Assembly: GCF_030412965.1 (NCBI RefSeq) | Contig: NZ_JAUHJQ010000010.1 | Location: 1-64,000 of the forward strand | Length of the DNA stretch: 64,000 nt | Source: Nocardioides oceani | Lineage (GTDB): Bacteria; Actinomycetota; Actinomycetes; Propionibacteriales; Nocardioidaceae | Reading direction: 5' to 3' | In this document: positions 62,747 through 64,000 of the stretch, in pieces | Position numbering within the stretch: the stretch's first letter is position 1 | Layout of the letters: each line of letters begins with the position of its first letter | Made by a program: the position numbers and the translations under genes | The notes under the pieces: generated by a model | The model's database searches: none | Told to the model about the DNA's origin: nothing | Seen by the model: the letters and a program-made list of their open reading frames with translations, nothing else

Positions 62747-64000
62747 CGCACGTACCCCTGCTCCTCGCTCTCCCGGACGGCCCCTGGGTCCGTCGCCGGC
62801 TCCTCCGTGGCGACGGAGGTGGTCGTCCCCCGGCGCCGACGATACGTGAGCACGGCGACGAGCAGGCCGACACCGGTGAGGACGGCGGCGGCGCGTCCGA
62901 CCCACGGCCCGACGAGCACGCCGGGCGTGGTGCCCGACCAGAGGCCGACCTCGGCGGAGAGCACCTCCTGGGTGCGCGGCGCCGCGCTGGTGACGACCTC
63001 GCCGTCGGGCGTGATGATCCCCGAGACGCCGTTGGTCGCGGCGACGACCACGGTGCGCCCGGTCTCGATCGCCCGCAGCCGGGTGATCGCGAACTGCTGG
63101 TCGATCTGGTCGGTCTCGATGAAGGTCGCGTTGCTGGTCTGCACCGTCAGCAGCTCGGCGCCGTTGCGCACCTGCGCGTGCAGGCCGTCGTCGTAGGCGA
63201 CGTCGAAGCAGATCGCGTCCCCGACGGCGGTGCCGGCGATCCGCAGCGGCGTCTCGCGGGTGCCGCTCATCATGTCGCGCGGGATCATCGCCAGCCGGCC
63301 GAACTGGCCGGTGAAGAACTCCCGGAACGGGATGTACTCGCCGTACGGCACGGGGTGCCACTTGGTGTACCGCTCCCCCGGACCCGTCACCGGGTCCCAC
63401 ACGATCCCCTGGTTGAGCACGTTGGTCTGTCCGGCGTCGACGATCGCGCCGACGAGCACGGGCACCCCGATCGCGGCGACGGCGCGGCGGATCCCCGCGT
63501 TGGTCGAGGCGTCGGCGAAGGGGTCGACGGCCGTGGAGTTCTCCGGCCACACCACGAAGTCCGGGCGGTCGGCCTCGCCGGCCTCGACCCGCGCGGCCAG
63601 CTCCTCGGTGGCCTCGACGTGGTTGTCGGTGACCCCGCGGAAGTCGTAGAGGATGTCGTTGCCCGGCCCGGGCACGTCGCCCTGGACGGCGGCGACGATG
63701 ACGGTGCGGTCGGTCTCGACGGAGTACGGCGCCACGGCCGGCAGCAGGGCGAGCAGCGCGGCTCCGGCGAGCGCGCCGCCGGCCACGAGCGCCCGCCGGT
63801 CGCGCGCCCGGGCCAGCGCGAGCACGAGCGCGGCGAGCAGGGTGCCGAGCAGCGCCAGGAGCAGGCTGGTGCCGACCATGCCGACGTAGGCCAGGGAGGG
63901 CGCGGCGGGCGTGTCGGCGACCGCGAACGCGAGCCGGCCCCACGGCATGCCGCTGAAGGGCCAGCCGCTGCGCCAGACCTCCATCGTCACCCAGGCCGCC
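62743..64000 (-). CDS. lnt: Apolipoprotein N-acyltransferase, 5' end beyond the window
   Basis: The frame stays open to the window edge, so about 418 C-terminal residues are visible. It begins within membrane helices (AWVTMEVWRSGWPFSGMPWG) and contains the nitrilase-like domain with the Glu-Lys-Cys triad: glutamate in FVVWPENSTAVDP, lysine in RYTKWHPVPYGEYIP and cysteine in VGDAICFDVAYDD. A last membrane helix (AAAVLTGVGLLVAVLTY) and a charged tail follow. It adds the third acyl chain to lipoproteins; the window encodes at least two lipoproteins that could be substrates. Confidence 0.94.
   Translation of the reverse strand, partial: AAWVTMEVWRSGWPFSGMPWGRLAFAVADTPAAPSLAYVGMVGTSLLLALLGTLLAALVLALARARDRRALVAGGALAGAALLALLPAVAPYSVETDRTVIVAAVQGDVPGPGNDILYDFRGVTDNHVEATEELAARVEAGEADRPDFVVWPENSTAVDPFADASTNAGIRRAVAAIGVPVLVGAIVDAGQTNVLNQGIVWDPVTGPGERYTKWHPVPYGEYIPFREFFTGQFGRLAMIPRDMMSGTRETPLRIAGTAVGDAICFDVAYDDGLHAQVRNGAELLTVQTSNATFIETDQIDQQFAITRLRAIETGRTVVVAATNGVSGIITPDGEVVTSAAPRTQEVLSAEVGLWSGTTPGVLVGPWVGRAAAVLTGVGLLVAVLTYRRRRGTTTSVATEEPATDPGAVRESEEQGYVR

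Overview
This is a very GC-rich (roughly 70 percent or more) actinobacterial chromosome segment. The gene content fits Nocardioides or another member of the Nocardioidaceae: RbpA, the DUF151 nuclease / MerR / gcvP cluster, adjacent Lnt and polyprenol-phosphate mannose synthase genes, an F420-type LLM oxidoreductase, an HPII-like catalase, many GTG starts, many 4-bp stop/start overlaps and several probable leaderless transcripts. No tRNA, rRNA, integrase, transposase, IS element or CRISPR array was found. The taxonomic assignment is an inference from gene content, not from a search.

Layout. 1-5494: end of a DUF151 nuclease gene, a MerR-family regulator behind a 27-bp dyad, a glycine riboswitch controlling gcvP, and a serine hydrolase. 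5548-12325: secreted protein, CYTH/CHAD protein, lipoprotein, a TldD/TldE metalloprotease pair, a sulfotransferase and a small unknown protein. 12456-17457: membrane protein, Nudix hydrolase, two coupled GNATs, a phage-like SF2 helicase, and a palindrome-dense leader containing a possible leaderless 20-residue peptide before a DUF1801-like gene. 17570-24980: sbcC-sbcD, then fdhD-pepN. 25185-30101: secreted SpoIVB-type (S55) protein, hemerythrin-domain protein, and a manganese module (Mn catalase, PF11449-type metal transporter, small membrane protein). 30417-33914: BTAD regulator, secreted beta-helix protein, secreted metalloprotease.

33994-35101 is a roughly 1.1-kb array of 69-70 bp repeats, first head-to-tail and then in alternating orientation. 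35108-43184: oxidoreductase, HesB-like protein, SDR, lipoprotein cyclophilin, a tightly coupled four-gene operon (two small proteins, aldo/keto reductase, D-threonine-aldolase-like enzyme), LLM oxidoreductase and an MFS exporter. A 70-bp palindrome separates the exporter from the HPII-type catalase. 45888-54239: GH26-like protein, a cytosolic molybdopterin oxidoreductase with its flavin reductase, an SDR preceded by a KstR-like operator, alpha/beta hydrolases, a methyltransferase, a zinc alcohol dehydrogenase and a 46-residue Cys-rich protein. 54247-64000: a PhoD phosphatase overlapping a second zinc dehydrogenase, an XRE-HTH/MurA fusion with a palindrome in its promoter, a glycerophosphodiesterase with a UMF1-type transporter, rbpA behind an exact sigma-R promoter, FxsA, Ppm and the 3' part of lnt.

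Themes. Oxidative and thiol stress recurs (two catalases, hemerythrin, sigma-R-driven rbpA, a YedY-like enzyme). Envelope metabolism recurs too (MurA-like fusion, Lnt/Ppm, GDPD, PhoD). The observations most worth a second look are the XRE-MurA fusion and its promoter dyad, the leader-peptide/hairpin arrangement at 16913-17104, the 70-bp palindrome at 43311-43380, the 1.1-kb repeat array, and the four-gene coupled operon at 38229-40791.
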